A DNA stretch of 64,000 nucleotides from an uncultured Acidobacteriia bacterium. GTDB taxonomy: Bacteria; Acidobacteriota; Terriglobia; Bryobacterales; Bryobacteraceae. Positions 1-10,400 of the stretch are shown here, in pieces. Each line of letters opens with the position of its first letter. Position 1 is the first letter of the stretch. The notes under the pieces are model-generated. The model was given only the letters and a program-made list of their open reading frames with translations. It searched no databases and was not told the origin of the DNA. The stretch covers positions 58,422-122,421 of the forward strand of contig CAIKMJ010000073.1 in assembly GCA_903828455.1 (NCBI GenBank), written 5' to 3'. The position numbers and the translations under genes were made by a program.

Positions 1-396
1 GGCGCTGCCGACGATCAATACGCCTATTTCGGTGTTAGCAGCGTCGGCGTGGCGGCCGTGCGTCTGTCGAACGGGGAGCGCGCGTGGACTACGCCCATCA
101 AAGCGGCCGGCCCCCGCCTCGGAATCGGCGCGGCGCTGACCGTCATCCCCGGTGCCGTTTTCGGCGGCGGCTACGACGGGGTGGTGCGCGCTCTGTCCAC
201 GAAGGACGGCGAACTCCTCTGGCAGTTCAACATGTTGCAGGAGTTCAAAACCGTCAACGGCGTCCCGGCGAAAGGCGGCTCCATGGGTTCGGCCGGCCCG
301 GTCATCGCAGGAGGAACGGTATTCGTTCCGTCCGGCTACACGTTCGGTGAGCGCGGCACTCCAGGAAACGCGCTGCTGGCTTTCTCGCCGGAATAA
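1..396 (+). CDS. PQQ-type beta-propeller protein, C-terminal fragment
   Basis: The frame is open from the first base of the window to a TAA stop, so only the last 131 residues are present. The sequence has the blade pattern of PQQ-like (pyrrolo-quinoline quinone) beta-propellers: 'GGYDGVVRALSTKDGELLW' is the usual G-x-DG-x-h-x-A-h-x-x-x-x-G-x-x-x-W signature, and a second, weaker blade starts at 'YFGVSSVGVAAVRLSNGER'. Proteins of this type are usually secreted dehydrogenases or outer-membrane assembly/binding propellers. The catalytic part and the signal peptide lie outside the window, so enzyme activity cannot be judged. It converges with hemE, and I see no clear terminator in the 163 bp between them. 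Confidence 0.75.
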   Translation, partial: GAADDQYAYFGVSSVGVAAVRLSNGERAWTTPIKAAGPRLGIGAALTVIPGAVFGGGYDGVVRALSTKDGELLWQFNMLQEFKTVNGVPAKGGSMGSAGPVIAGGTVFVPSGYTFGERGTPGNALLAFSPE

Positions 397-559
397 TGCG
401 ATTTGCCGTGCCGATGGCGGGCGCGATCCCGGAATCGGGCGCTTGCCGGTGCCGGTCGCCGCGCGGGCCAGTTCGTCGGTTTACATGCGGCGACGCAGCT
501 TCGCCCGCACGGGCTATCCGTGGCCTTGCCGGATACGATGACGAAAGTTCTGAAGCGGG

Positions 560-1597
560 TTACGGACGGAATTCGCGGACCATCTGGACGACGGCCTTTA
601 CGTGATCCACCGGAGTCTCCGGCAGAATGCCGTGCCCCAAATTGAAGATATGGCCAGGCCGCGTGCCCGTGCGTCGCAGCAGGTCGTGGACCTTGTTGCG
701 CAACTCGGGAAGCGGCGCGAACAGCGCCACGGGATCGAGGTTGCCCTGAATCGCTGAGCGGTAGGAGATATCCATCCACGCCTGATCGATATTAATCCGC
801 CAGTCGCAGCCCATCACGTCGCCGCCGGCCGCGTGCAGTTCGCGGAAGTAACCGGAAGCGCCGGTGCCGAAGTGGATGACAGGCACACCGCTCGACTTAA
901 TGCGCTCAATCAGTGCCCGCGAGTACGGCTGGGCGAAGCGGACGTAATCATCGCCAGCCAGCGCGCCGACCCAGCTGTCGAACACCTGAATGGCTCGCGC
1001 ACCGGAAGCAACCTGCATGATGGCGAACGGCGCCAGCACGTCGACGATCTTGCCCATCAGGCGGCGCCAGAGGGTTTCATCGGAGTACATCATACGCTTG
1101 GTGCGAATGAAGTTGCGCGACGCCCCGCCTTCGATCATGTAACTGGCGAGAGTGAACGGCGCGGCGCAGAAGCCAATCACCGGCACCCGGCCGGCAAGGG
1201 CACGGACCGTCTGCTGGATGGCCTCGCCCACGTAGCCAAGGTCGTCGGTATTCGACGTAGAAATCGCGTCCACATCCTCGCTGCTGAGGATCGGGTTGTG
1301 GATGACGGGGCCTTCGCCCTGCGCATAGGTGAGCTTGAGGCCCATCGGCTCCACGGGCAGGAGAAGGTCGGCAAAAATGATGGCGGCATCGACGTCGAGC
1401 GCTTCCACCGGTTGGAGCGTAACCGCGGCAGCAAGGTCGGGACGTTTGCAGATTTCGAGCAGCGAGTGCCGGGCCCGGATGTCGCGATAGGACTTCATGT
1501 ACCGGCCAGCCTGACGCATGAACCACACAGGCCGGACATCGGTGGGCCGGCGCCGGCAGGCATCGAGGAATCGGCTGGTCATGGGGGCAACGCGCAT
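560..1597 (-). CDS. hemE: Uroporphyrinogen decarboxylase
   Basis: Cytosolic haem-pathway enzyme that decarboxylates the four acetate side chains of uroporphyrinogen III to give coproporphyrinogen III. Visible family motifs in order are 'RQAGRYMKSYRDIR' near the N-terminus (substrate-carboxylate-binding arginines), 'IIFADLLLPVEPMG' with the catalytic aspartate, 'FCAAPFTLASYMIEGG', 'FGTGASGYF' and the C-terminal 'NLGHGILPETP'. Length is 345 aa, normal for the family. The reading frame extends to a TTG at 1630, but the ATG at 1597 gives an N-terminus (MRVAPMTSRFLDACRR) matching the family start. It is the last gene of the minus-strand rimP-to-hemE run, 262 bp beyond rbfA, so it may have its own promoter; I could not identify one. 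Confidence 0.96.
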   Translation of the reverse strand: MRVAPMTSRFLDACRRRPTDVRPVWFMRQAGRYMKSYRDIRARHSLLEICKRPDLAAAVTLQPVEALDVDAAIIFADLLLPVEPMGLKLTYAQGEGPVIHNPILSSEDVDAISTSNTDDLGYVGEAIQQTVRALAGRVPVIGFCAAPFTLASYMIEGGASRNFIRTKRMMYSDETLWRRLMGKIVDVLAPFAIMQVASGARAIQVFDSWVGALAGDDYVRFAQPYSRALIERIKSSGVPVIHFGTGASGYFRELHAAGGDVMGCDWRINIDQAWMDISYRSAIQGNLDPVALFAPLPELRNKVHDLLRRTGTRPGHIFNLGHGILPETPVDHVKAVVQMVREFRP

Positions 1598-1859
1598 CAT
1601 TTCGGTAAAACCACTTTCTGTCCGCCGCAAAAACGCGGGCGGGAACCGGAACCGGGTCCGGGGTGAATCTGGCCGCCGGGGCGGCTAAAACTTAATAGCC
1701 CCTTTTATTTTCAGCGTCTTGCAGCTAAAAACCGAGCAGCACAAGTCGGGGCGCGCCACCATCGGGCGCCACGGGGCAACAAAAACAAAACTATCACAAA
1801 GTGTTTGGTTTCGGGGGGATTTTTTGCGCAAATCGGCAGAGCTGTGGAAAAATCGGCGA

Positions 1860-2210
1860 TTACTCCCGGGCCTTCATTCTCTTTGTCCGGCGGAGCAGGA
1901 AATCGATGCGGCTTTCGGCGTCCGGGTGGGTGTCAGGGGCAAAGTGCAGGTCCGGAACCCGCCGGAGATTGAGGCGCGTGGCGAGTTCATGCTTGAGAAA
2001 GCCCTTGGCGTGTTCGAGAGCGGCCTGGGCTGCTTTTTCCGCTCCGGCGTCGGCACTGAACTTCACATGGGCGTGGCGCATGTCGGGAGAGACTTCGGCA
2101 AGGGTGACATTCACCGAGAGCAGGCGCGGGTCGTCCATCTCGAAGCCGATGATTTCCGCGAGTTCCTCTTTGACCGCAAGGGAGACGCGCTGGGAGCGAT
2201 GCTCTTCCAT
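1860..2210 (-). CDS. rbfA: Ribosome-binding factor A
   Basis: Small KH-fold protein that binds the 30S subunit and assists 16S rRNA 5'-end maturation. The 116-aa sequence has the family pattern: an N-terminal helix with 'SQRVSLAVKEELAEII', then the 'DPRLLSVNVTLAEVSPDMRHAHVKFS' region (quoted in part; typical 'V-T-x-V-x-V-S-x-D-x-x-x-A-x-V-Y-h' segment), and a C-terminal 'LRRVPDLHFAPDTHPDAES' segment matching the canonical R-x-x-P-x-L-x-F-x-x-D. It sits in the expected nusA-infB-rbfA neighbourhood, but separated from ylxP by an unrelated secreted-protein gene. The downstream truB that often follows rbfA is absent. Confidence 0.93.
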   Translation of the reverse strand: MEEHRSQRVSLAVKEELAEIIGFEMDDPRLLSVNVTLAEVSPDMRHAHVKFSADAGAEKAAQAALEHAKGFLKHELATRLNLRRVPDLHFAPDTHPDAESRIDFLLRRTKRMKARE

Positions 2211-2286
2211 ACTCTTCCTATGATGCCAGCCGCGCTCCGTTCGCGCGGCGGCGCGCGGGCCGGATCCGGCCAGGTTCGCGAACGAA

Positions 2287-4485
2287 CTACGGGGCCGCGG
2301 TTTCGCGGATCGTCAAAAAGCGGTCCGCCGCCACTCCGGCCAGCTTCTGTTTTGTGCCGGAGGGCCACTCGATCTCAATCGTCCGAACCTCCGCATCGCC
2401 GCCGAGACCGAAGTGCAAAATGGGATCGCTGGACGAAGCGTACCCGACCGCGGTGGTGACACGGTTCCACTGCTCGCCCGACGAGGTGACAATATGCACG
2501 CGCGCACCAATGCCGTCACGATTGCTCCGCGTGCCGACGAGCCGCAGCTGGATCCAGTGGCCCGCCGTGGCCGTCGTGTTGGTCAGGATGAGCGGACGCT
2601 CGTTGAGCCTCGAAACGACGACGTCGATCTTCCCGTCATGGTTAAAGTCGCCAAACCCGGAGCCCCGGTAAAAGCCGTCACCGGGCAGGGCTTCCGCTTT
2701 GAATGTTCCGCCGCCGTGATTGACGAAGACGACGTTGGGCAGCCGGGATTTGCGGCCGGAATTGAATTCGGCGTTATCGAGCACGTGGCCGCCGGCGACG
2801 AAGATGTCCTTGTAGCCATCGTTATTCAGATCGTAGAAGCCGGTGCCCCAGCCTGAGTAGGGGCGGCTTTCACGCGCCATGCCGCTCGGCGAGGTCGTAT
2901 TGGCGAAGAGATTGGGACCGATCCCGCGGTAAAGCGAAAACAGTTCGTCGGGCAATGCGGTGACGAACAGATCCTCGCGGCCATCGTTGTCGTAATCACG
3001 GAAATCGGTTCCCATGGAGGAGATCACGGCCCCGTCGTCGTTATAAGCAACACCGGCTTCGAGGGCAATTTCGCGGAACCTGCCGTTGCCGTCATTGTGA
3101 AAGAAGGAATTGGGCAGATTGTCGTTGGTGACGAAGGCCTCAAGCCGGCCGTCGCCATCGGAATCGCCGAACGCCACGCTCATTCCTTTTCCTGGATGGG
3201 CTTCCAGCCCCGCTTCCTTCGAGACGTTCCGAAAGTGCCCTCCTCCCTCGTTGTGGTACAGCAGATTCGTCATGGGCCCGTACGAAAGCGGATGGCAGTA
3301 CTGCCGCACCCCGGGCGCAACAGCGCTGCAGGTCGCGTCACGCGCCGGGTCCCAGTTGACGTAGCGCACCACGAACAAATCGAGGCGGCCGTCGTTATCG
3401 TAATCGAACCAGCCGGCGGCGGCGGTGAAACCCAGTTCCCCGCCGAGTCCCGATGCGGTCGTGATGTCTTCGAACGTTCCGTCCCCCCGGTTGCGATACA
3501 GCGTGTTCGACTTCACACCCGTGACGAACAGATCTTCGTGCCCGTCGTTGTCAAAATCGCCGACCGCCACGCCCATGGAGTAGCCTTCGCCGGCGACTCC
3601 CGCACGTGCGGTGACATCGGTAAAGGTGCCGTTATGGTTGTTGCGAAACAGACGATTGCCGTAGGAGGGGTCGGTCTTGCGCAGCGTGGGGAAGGTGGCG
3701 CCGTTCGCGATGAAAATATCGGGCCAGCCGTCACCATCGTAATCGAATACGGCCACACCGCCCAGCATGGTCTCCGGCAGGTGCTTATCCCCTGTCGCGC
3801 CATTGCGCACGATCATGTCGAGTGTGGATTCGCGGAACCGTATGGCGGCCGATGCCACATCTGCCGCCGGATGCGCCGGGGTCGCCGGAACCATGCGCTG
3901 CTCGCGGGCGAGTTCGGTCCTCGCACCGGGCACGCCTGCGGCGGCCGCTTTGGTAAGAAGGGCGATGCTGTCCTGGACGCGCCCCTGCCGCAGCATGGAG
4001 CGGGCTAAGTCGATCTGCGCGACGGTTTCGCCTGCGTCAACGGCCTGGCGAAAGCGCTGTTCCGCTTCCTTCGTGCGGCCAAGTGCATCGAGGGTCCGGG
4101 CGAGACCGGCCAGAGAAGCACCGCGGCCATCCGGGATCTCGATGGCCTTCTGGTAGGCGGCCAGAGCTTCCGGGAAAAGTGCGCGGCGGAAGGCTATCTT
4201 GCCGAGCATGAAGCAGGCTTCCGGTTCGCGGGGATCGAGCGTGCAGGCCCGGCGCAGCGGATCGATGGCCTTCCAGCTTCCGCTCTGCTCCTGATACACC
4301 TGCCCGAGCATCTTCTGGTAATGGGCGTTCGCCGGTTGTTCCTTCACCGCCATCTCAAACTCGCGGATAGCGGCGGCGTAGTTGCGGGCGCGGTAAGCCT
4401 CCATCCCGAGATCGAAGGCAGATGCCGCGCACAACAGCGCAGCAGCGCAGCCGGCCAGCAGGGTCGATCGCTTCCAATGTTTCAT
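2287..4485 (-). CDS. Secreted TPR / VCBS-repeat / ASPIC-UnbV protein
   Basis: Predicted exported protein of 732 aa. Residues 1-23 form a signal peptide (MKHWKRST, hydrophobic core, cleavage after CAASA). Residues about 24-190 are TPR-like helical repeats. The middle holds at least seven FG-GAP/VCBS calcium-binding loops, for example 'DYDGDGWPDIFIANGA', 'DFDNDGHEDLFVTGV', 'DYDNDGRLDLFVVRYVNW' and 'DLNNDGYKDIFVAGG'. The C-terminus is an ASPIC/UnbV domain ('GIGARVHIV', 'HFGLGG', 'IEIEWPSG'). The CRTAC1-like architecture is abundant in Acidobacteria and Planctomycetes; the molecular function is unknown. The frame extends to a TTG at 4524, but the ATG at 4485 directly precedes the signal peptide. 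It lies inside the infB-ylxP-rbfA cluster, where it does not belong functionally. Confidence 0.9.
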   Translation of the reverse strand: MKHWKRSTLLAGCAAALLCAASAFDLGMEAYRARNYAAAIREFEMAVKEQPANAHYQKMLGQVYQEQSGSWKAIDPLRRACTLDPREPEACFMLGKIAFRRALFPEALAAYQKAIEIPDGRGASLAGLARTLDALGRTKEAEQRFRQAVDAGETVAQIDLARSMLRQGRVQDSIALLTKAAAAGVPGARTELAREQRMVPATPAHPAADVASAAIRFRESTLDMIVRNGATGDKHLPETMLGGVAVFDYDGDGWPDIFIANGATFPTLRKTDPSYGNRLFRNNHNGTFTDVTARAGVAGEGYSMGVAVGDFDNDGHEDLFVTGVKSNTLYRNRGDGTFEDITTASGLGGELGFTAAAGWFDYDNDGRLDLFVVRYVNWDPARDATCSAVAPGVRQYCHPLSYGPMTNLLYHNEGGGHFRNVSKEAGLEAHPGKGMSVAFGDSDGDGRLEAFVTNDNLPNSFFHNDGNGRFREIALEAGVAYNDDGAVISSMGTDFRDYDNDGREDLFVTALPDELFSLYRGIGPNLFANTTSPSGMARESRPYSGWGTGFYDLNNDGYKDIFVAGGHVLDNAEFNSGRKSRLPNVVFVNHGGGTFKAEALPGDGFYRGSGFGDFNHDGKIDVVVSRLNERPLILTNTTATAGHWIQLRLVGTRSNRDGIGARVHIVTSSGEQWNRVTTAVGYASSSDPILHFGLGGDAEVRTIEIEWPSGTKQKLAGVAADRFLTIRETAAP

Positions 4486-4495
4486 GCGACTAACA

Positions 4496-4524
4496 ATTCT
4501 GCCCGTGGCCGGGCTGAAAGTCAA
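4496..4524 (-). promoter_or_regulatory. Possible sigma70-type promoter of the UnbV gene
   Basis: On the minus strand TTGACT (4524-4519) is followed after 17 bp by CAGAAT (4501-4496). The distance to the ATG at 4485 is about 10 bp, leaving a very short leader. It would give this gene transcription independent of the ylxP-infB operon. Seen by eye only; the -10 matches 4 of 6 consensus positions. Confidence 0.35.
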
Positions 4525-4604
4525 ACTGAAATAAGCAGAATTAATGGAAAAGCAAGCCGGATTTCCGCAAACAAACCGGAATTAACTGAAGAAGGACGGG
4601 CTGG

Positions 4605-4889
4605 TCACAGCCACTCCAGGTCGGCGCGAATGAGCATGGGGCCAAGCAGATCGGCGGCTTCTTCTTCGGCCGCGCGGAGCATTTTCCCGGCGAAATCGCG
4701 GCTTGAAGAGACTGCCGCCGCGGCGACCACCGCACTGTTGTGAAGTTCCTGATCGTCGATCTCCGCGACCGAAAGATTGAATTTATTGCGCAGCCGTTCG
4801 CACAGGCCCTTGACGACGCTGCGCTTATCTTTCAGCGAGCGCGCGTGATCGATGCGCAGCTCAAGAGTGAGAACGCCGACAACGGGCAT
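4605..4889 (-). CDS. ylxP: YlxP/DUF503 family protein
   Basis: Small 94-aa protein beginning 'MPVVGVLTLELRIDHARSLK', matching the DUF503 (YlxP) start 'hhGhhxhxLxhPxxxSLKxKR'. The next residues 'DKRSVVKGLCERLRNKFNLSVAEID' carry the conserved KR-x-h-h-x-x-h-x-x-R-h-R-x-x-F-N-V-S-V-A-E segment. The family is typically encoded next to infB and rbfA; YlxP in other bacteria has been linked to ribosome assembly, but no activity can be read from the sequence. It lies 36 bp downstream of infB on the same strand, consistent with one operon. Confidence 0.9.
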   Translation of the reverse strand: MPVVGVLTLELRIDHARSLKDKRSVVKGLCERLRNKFNLSVAEIDDQELHNSAVVAAAAVSSSRDFAGKMLRAAEEEAADLLGPMLIRADLEWL

Positions 4890-4925
4890 GGCAGATCCTG
4901 CGGCCGATTTCGCGCGGGCCCGCGT

Positions 4926-7900
4926 CTACGCGGCTTCGTTGGCCACGCGCTGCATCACGAAGGCTTCGATCACGTCGCCCTGTTTCACGTCGTTGAAGTT
5001 GTCCAGCGTAATACCGCACTCCATACCCGCGCGGACTTCGCTGACGTCGTCCTTGAAACGCCGCAGCGAGCCGATTTTTCCGGTATGGATCACGATATTG
5101 TCGCGAACGATGCGCATTTGCGAATCGCGCGTGATATTGCCGTCCATGACCAGACAACCGGCCACGGTTCCGACCTTGGAAACGCGGAAGACTTCGCGGA
5201 TCTCGGCCTTGCCCTTATAGAGTTCCTTGAACACCGGGGCAAGCAGACCAGCCATGGCCTTCTTCATTTCGTCGATCACTTCGTAGATGATGGTGTGCAT
5301 CCGGACGTCCACCTTTTCCTGCTCGGCGGCGGCTGCCGCGTTGCGCTCGGGGCGAACGTTAAAGCCAATGATGATGGCGTTGGATGCTGCGGCCAGCGCG
5401 ACGTCGGATTCGTTGATCGCGCCGACGCCTGCGTGGATCACGCGGATCGTGACCTTGTCGGTGGAAAGCTTCTCGAGCGTGTCGCGCAGCACTTCGGCCG
5501 AACCGCTGACGTCCGCTTTGAGGATGAGCGGCAATTCCTTGATCTCGCCGGCGGCCATCTGCTTCTGGAACTGCTCGAGCGTGATGCGGCCGGTTTTGGC
5601 GAGCTGGATGGCGCGCTCTTTTTCGGCGCGGTAGAGAACGATTTGTTTGGCCTTCGCGGTATCGGTGACGCCCTGGAAATTGTCACCCGCTTCCGGCAAC
5701 TGTTCGAGGCCGAGGACCTCGACCGGCATGGAGGGCCCGGCTTCCTTGACCTGATCGCCGCGATCGTCGAGCATGGCACGGACGCGCCCGAACACGGTAC
5801 CGCAGATGAAGTAGTCCCCGACGCGCAGCGTGCCGTTGCGGACGAGCACGGTCGCAACCGGGCCGCGGCCGCGATCCAGCTTGGCTTCAATGACACTGGC
5901 CATGGCCGGACGAGCGGGATTGGCGCGAAGATCCGCCATCTCCGCCACGAGGAGAATCATTTCGAGCAACTGATCGAGGTTCTGCTTGGTGCGGGCCGAA
6001 ACCGGCACCATGACGACGTCCCCGCCCCAGTCTTCGGCGAGCAGGCCGCGGTCGGAGAGCTGCTGCTTGATCCGGTCGGGCTGCGCGTCGGGCTTATCGA
6101 TCTTGTTGATCGCCACGATGATCGGAACCTTGGCGGCGCGCGCGTGATCGATGGCTTCGATGGTCTGCGGCATAACGCCGTCATCGGCCGCAACCACAAG
6201 GATCACGATATCGGTGACTTTGGCGCCGCGCGAACGCATGCGGGTGAAGGCTTCGTGACCGGGAGTATCGATGAAGACGATCTTCTGGCCGTTCTTTTCG
6301 ACGTGATAGGCGCCGATATGCTGCGTAATGCCACCAGCTTCGCGGTCGGCAACATTCGCCAGACGGATGGCGTCGAGCAGCGAAGTCTTACCGTGATCGA
6401 CGTGGCCCATGATGGTCACCACGGGCGGCCGATGGAAGAGGTCGCCGGCTTCTTCGGCGATCTCAATGTCCTGCATGGCCTCTTCTTCGTAAGTAACCGT
6501 CGAAGTCGAGGCGCCGAATTCGCGCGAAAGATCGGTTGCCAGCTTCGCGTCAAGAGTCTGGTTGATGGTGGCGAAGATGCCCCGGTCCACCAGCTTCTTA
6601 ATGACGAGGTTGGCCTTCACGTCCAGCTTTTCGGAGAGTTCCTTTACCGTGATGCCTTCCGAAATCGTGATATCGCGATTGATAGGCGGCGGCGCGGCGG
6701 ATTCGCGGCGCGTCTGCGGGCGAAGGATCTTTTCTTCGTTCTCGCGCTGGCGGTCGCGCGGACCGCGGCCTCGATTCTGATGTTGTTGCGGGCGGCGCGC
6801 CTGATCGGGCGGCGGAGGCGGCGGCGGTACGCCGGGGCCCAGCAATCCGCCACGCGACGTGGGGTGCATCGGCCGGGGGCCGCCGGGACGCTGCCCGGGC
6901 ATGGAGGGACGCGGGGCGAAGCCGGGGCGTGCGCCCATCGCTCCGCCTGGGGCGGGAGTGCCGGGACGCGGCGGTCCCTGATAAAGCGGTTGACCGGGAC
7001 GCGGCGTCTGCGGACGCATCGGCACGCCCGGACGGGGCGTAGGAGCCTGACCAGGCATCGGAGGCCGGGGCGGCTGCTGGCCGAGTCTGGCCGCAAGGTC
7101 CGGACGGGGCGGAACCGTGGGACGCGCGATGGGCTGTCCGGCGAGCGGACGCTGACCGGGCGGCGGAGCCGCGGGACGGGCAACGGGCTGACCAGGGGCG
7201 CTGGCCGAAGGATGTGCGGGAGCCGCCGGACGCGGCGGCGGAGCAATCGGAACGCCCGGACGCACGCCTGCTGCGGGCGCAGCCGGACGCGGCGCAATAG
7301 GAGCACCCGAAGCGGGAAGCGGCTGGCGCGGGCCGGACGGAACCTGTCCGGCAACGGGCGCACCGGAAGGAATGGGGCGTGCCGGCGGCGGAATGGGACG
7401 ACCCGGACCGGCTGGCGACATCGGGGTCACAACCGGCGCAATCGGTTGCCGCGGAGCGGCGGGAACGGCCGGTCCAGCCGGCGCGGCCGGAGCTGCAGGC
7501 CGGGGACCGCCCATGGGCGGATGAATCGGAGCGCCACGACCAAGCAGCGGCGGGCGCAGGGCGACCACGCGAGGCTTCCCATCGTCGGACTCGGCTGCTT
7601 CCGGCTGACCGGGAGCATGATGCGCGGCGGCATCGGACGGAGCCACCGCTTCAGGCGCCGCAGCCGGTGCCGCGGGCGCGACGGGCGGAACCGGCGCGGA
7701 ACGCTGTTCGGCGCGAGGTTCCACTTTCGGTTCCGGAGCGACGGGCGCCGGGGCGGCCGCCTCCTGGACCGGAGCGGCAGGTTCGGGTTCCGGCTCGTCG
7801 TTGCGCGGCTTGAGCCAGCGCTCGGTCGGAGTCTCGGCGTCGTCGTCCTCGGAGGCGCGGCGCGCGGCGCGCGGCAGGAGCGCTTCGCCGCGATAGTAGC

Positions 7901-8045
7901 GGCGCAACTGCTCGGCCATGTCGTCGTCAATCGAGCTGGAGTGGGTTACTTTTTCGGCAATGCCGAGTTCGTGGAGCTTGTCGATGACCTCGCGCGACTT
8001 CACTTCCAGCTGCCGCGCCAGCTCATTGATTCGAATCTTACTCAT
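4926..8045 (-). CDS. infB: Translation initiation factor IF-2
   Basis: GTPase that brings fMet-tRNA to the 30S initiation complex and promotes subunit joining. The 1039-aa product starts with an IF2-N domain ('SKIRINELARQLEVKSREVI'), has an unusually rich Pro/Ala/Gly/Arg linker of several hundred residues, then a second IF2-N-like segment ('EGITVKELSEKLDVKANLVI'). The G domain has G1 'GHVDHGKTS' at about residues 547-555, G3 'DTPGHEAF' and G4 'NKID', followed by domains II, III and the fMet-tRNA-binding domain IV. Start chosen at the ATG at 8045 (MSKIRINE); an in-frame start exists at 8084 but lies before the family N-terminus. The gene is downstream of nusA with a 76-bp gap. Confidence 0.97.
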   Translation of the reverse strand: MSKIRINELARQLEVKSREVIDKLHELGIAEKVTHSSSIDDDMAEQLRRYYRGEALLPRAARRASEDDDAETPTERWLKPRNDEPEPEPAAPVQEAAAPAPVAPEPKVEPRAEQRSAPVPPVAPAAPAAAPEAVAPSDAAAHHAPGQPEAAESDDGKPRVVALRPPLLGRGAPIHPPMGGPRPAAPAAPAGPAVPAAPRQPIAPVVTPMSPAGPGRPIPPPARPIPSGAPVAGQVPSGPRQPLPASGAPIAPRPAAPAAGVRPGVPIAPPPRPAAPAHPSASAPGQPVARPAAPPPGQRPLAGQPIARPTVPPRPDLAARLGQQPPRPPMPGQAPTPRPGVPMRPQTPRPGQPLYQGPPRPGTPAPGGAMGARPGFAPRPSMPGQRPGGPRPMHPTSRGGLLGPGVPPPPPPPDQARRPQQHQNRGRGPRDRQRENEEKILRPQTRRESAAPPPINRDITISEGITVKELSEKLDVKANLVIKKLVDRGIFATINQTLDAKLATDLSREFGASTSTVTYEEEAMQDIEIAEEAGDLFHRPPVVTIMGHVDHGKTSLLDAIRLANVADREAGGITQHIGAYHVEKNGQKIVFIDTPGHEAFTRMRSRGAKVTDIVILVVAADDGVMPQTIEAIDHARAAKVPIIVAINKIDKPDAQPDRIKQQLSDRGLLAEDWGGDVVMVPVSARTKQNLDQLLEMILLVAEMADLRANPARPAMASVIEAKLDRGRGPVATVLVRNGTLRVGDYFICGTVFGRVRAMLDDRGDQVKEAGPSMPVEVLGLEQLPEAGDNFQGVTDTAKAKQIVLYRAEKERAIQLAKTGRITLEQFQKQMAAGEIKELPLILKADVSGSAEVLRDTLEKLSTDKVTIRVIHAGVGAINESDVALAAASNAIIIGFNVRPERNAAAAAEQEKVDVRMHTIIYEVIDEMKKAMAGLLAPVFKELYKGKAEIREVFRVSKVGTVAGCLVMDGNITRDSQMRIVRDNIVIHTGKIGSLRRFKDDVSEVRAGMECGITLDNFNDVKQGDVIEAFVMQRVANEAA

Positions 8046-8121
8046 ATCTAAGTGTTTCGTTGAAATACCTATGCCCCACACCAACTACGGCTGAAAAACC
8101 GACCCAAACCACCGGCCAAAA

Positions 8122-9636
<1,515 letters not shown>

Positions 9637-9685
9637 GAATATGCCTCTTAATAAACGATCGGAATGATAACCGGCGAACGAAACG

Positions 9686-10222
9686 CTACCACTCAAACTT
9701 CAGGTTGGCGCGGGAGACCTGCGCGAACGGGAAGGTGACCGGGTCGCCGCGGTCCGGCTCGATGGTGACGCTCTGGTTTTCGGCTCGCGCGATGACGCCT
9801 TCCAAACTCTTTCGCACCGACTCTTTTCCCTCCAGCGCCGGGGTGCCCGGTTCCCGGAGAACAACCTGAACCTTCTTGCCGGTGAACCGCTCCCAGTCCT
9901 GCCACTTCAGCAACGGGCGCTCAACTCCCGGAGAACTGACCTCCAGCTCGTACGTGCCGGGGATCGGGTCTTCCACATCCAGAATGGCGCTCATTTCGCG
10001 CGAAACCAGTTCGCAGTCGGCGTGGGTAACGCCTTCCGGCTTATCGATATAGACCCGCAGCAGATGGCTGCGGCCGGAACCTTTCAGTTCGACCTGCACA
10101 ACTTCGATACCGGCGGGCGCGGCGACGCGTTCCGCAATGGCTTCGATCTTCGCGGTATCGATCCGCGCGCCGGCGGCCGGCGAATTGCCGGCGACGGGCG
10201 AATTGGATGTTGCGCGCTTCAT
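9686..10222 (-). CDS. rimP: Ribosome maturation factor RimP
   Basis: Assists 30S subunit maturation. The 178-aa product shows the RimP_N pattern 'IEVVQVELKGSGRSHLLRVY' and 'DKPEGVTHADCELVSREMS', then 'YELEVSSPGVERPL', the strongest family signature, followed by the SH3-like C-terminal domain. The ATG at 10222 was chosen because it starts a normal-length protein. The frame is open further upstream to 10423, but that stretch contains a terminator-like hairpin and has no family similarity. It is the first gene of the operon and is preceded by a possible attenuator (10255-10280). Confidence 0.93.
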   Translation of the reverse strand: MKRATSNSPVAGNSPAAGARIDTAKIEAIAERVAAPAGIEVVQVELKGSGRSHLLRVYIDKPEGVTHADCELVSREMSAILDVEDPIPGTYELEVSSPGVERPLLKWQDWERFTGKKVQVVLREPGTPALEGKESVRKSLEGVIARAENQSVTIEPDRGDPVTFPFAQVSRANLKFEW

Positions 10223-10254
10223 GGTTCGGTAAAACTTTCTCTCCGCGCCTGGAC

Positions 10255-10280
10255 AATAAAAAAGTGGGCTTTCGCCCACT
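10255..10280 (-). terminator. Intrinsic terminator or attenuator in the rimP leader
   Basis: On the minus strand a perfect 7-bp stem, AGTGGGC / GCCCACT, is closed by a GAAA tetraloop and followed by TTTTTTATT. It lies only 33 bp before the rimP ATG and downstream of a TATACT -10 element at 10310-10305. That order suggests a regulated leader terminator rather than just the end of the upstream PepSY gene, although it could serve both. Confidence 0.75.
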
Positions 10281-10304
10281 GTCATGGTCCGACGGTCAAA
10301 CGCC

Positions 10305-10310
10305 AGTATA
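10305..10310 (-). promoter_or_regulatory. Candidate -10 element for the rimP-nusA-infB operon
   Basis: TATACT on the minus strand, about 85 bp upstream of the rimP ATG. A convincing -35 was not found at 16-18 bp. Transcription starting near 10298 would run through the hairpin at 10280-10255 before reaching rimP. Confidence 0.4.
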
Positions 10311-10400
10311 ACAGATTTTAATCCGGCGGCCCTTAGGGCTGGGCGGGTGCGCGGCTCCATGGGCGGGCTGCGGACAGGGCGGACGGCTCGCCAGGATGGC

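Noticed and set aside
1672..1685. GCCGCC/GGCGGC palindrome upstream of hemE as a terminator
   Set aside because: The loop would be only two bases and there is no T-tract on either strand.
4740..8051. 1103-codon plus-strand ORF opposite infB
   Set aside because: It is the antisense of infB and carries no recognisable domain; long antisense frames are common in GC-rich genes with strong third-position bias.
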